From Anaerolineales bacterium (GTDB lineage: Bacteria; Chloroflexota; Anaerolineae; 4572-78; NAK82), in assembly GCA_024643945.1 (NCBI GenBank), contig JAHELX010000047.1, forward strand, positions 1-18,141: a DNA stretch of 18,141 nt. Reading direction: 5' to 3'. The first letter of the stretch is position 1; the number at the start of each line of letters is the position of its first letter. The position numbers were made by a program, and so were the translations under genes. The notes beneath the pieces were generated by a model. That model was not told the origin of the DNA, did no database searches, and was given only the letters and a program-made list of their open reading frames with translations. Shown here in pieces: positions 17,967 to 18,141 of this stretch.

Positions 17967-18141
17967 CTAGGGCGTGCTGACGGTGAAGCCTTGATCCTGG
18001 GCGTAAGCCACGCATTTGTCCTGCATGTCCTGCATGGCTTGCTCGAAGGTCATCGAACCGGCCCGGACCTCAGTCAGATCGTCGGCATAGGTCGAATAGA
18101 CGAAACTCGTGAAGGGGCTCCAGGCGAAGTTGGGATCGACC
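17967..18141 (-). CDS. Sugar ABC transporter solute-binding protein, system 2 (C-terminal fragment)
   Basis: The frame enters from the right edge and gives 57 residues, from VDPNFAWSPF to QDQGFTVSTP and a TAG at 17969-17967. The segment SMTFEQAMQDMQDKCVAYAQ matches the closing helix of family 1 solute-binding proteins (a small-residue turn, then a phased helix that ends the chain). Its place directly ahead of a MalF and a MalG gene supports the call. The binding domain and signal peptide are outside the window, so the ligand cannot be inferred. Confidence 0.8.
   Translation of the reverse strand, partial: VDPNFAWSPFTSFVYSTYADDLTEVRAGSMTFEQAMQDMQDKCVAYAQDQGFTVSTP

Overview
The window looks like a chromosomal carbohydrate-use region from a member of the Chloroflexota, probably Anaerolineae. 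This lineage call is inference from gene style: lipoproteins with Val-Glu-Lys repeat linkers behind the lipobox Cys, receiver proteins with an unusual N-terminal helix-turn-helix, two MalF/MalG-type sugar importers without a local ATPase, and many GC-rich palindromic repeats. No rRNA, tRNA, CRISPR array, transposase or integrase was seen.

Layout. (1) 1-2558: a convergent signalling pair. The 5'-truncated hybrid histidine kinase (+) ends inside the end of a response regulator (-); the regulator carries an HTH-like segment, a decayed ATPase domain and an intact receiver. (2) 2559-3015: a spacer with a large inverted repeat, a likely extended -10 promoter and a possible leader peptide. (3) 3016-9952 (+): sugar system 1, consisting of a lipoprotein solute-binding protein, two permeases and a LacZ-type GH2 beta-galactosidase. 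The lacZ gene carries an in-frame palindromic insert. (4) 9971-18141 (-): sugar system 2, reading right to left. It contains the C-terminus of a second binding protein, two permeases, a stand-alone pseudo-receiver, a 1134-residue lipoprotein that joins a GH2 glycosidase to a uroporphyrinogen-decarboxylase-like domain, a probable NodB/GH57-like barrel protein, and a small zinc ribbon.

How the genes may work together. System 1 is a plain uptake-and-hydrolysis unit: the binding protein captures a beta-galactoside-like oligosaccharide, the permeases import it with an ATPase encoded elsewhere, and LacZ cleaves it in the cytoplasm. System 2 is less ordinary. Its transport genes are followed by an unusual set (pseudo-receiver, GH2-UroD fusion, barrel protein, zinc ribbon), all co-directional and closely spaced. 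This suggests one pathway for a modified glycan, possibly one carrying methyl or acyl groups, but the substrate cannot be read from sequence.

In both importer operons the spacer between binding-protein and first permease gene holds stable palindromes. This is the place where differential expression of binding protein and permease is classically set, as in malE-malF. The most notable observations are the GH2-UroD fusion, the palindrome-derived insert inside LacZ, and the receiver domains that have lost phosphorylation residues.
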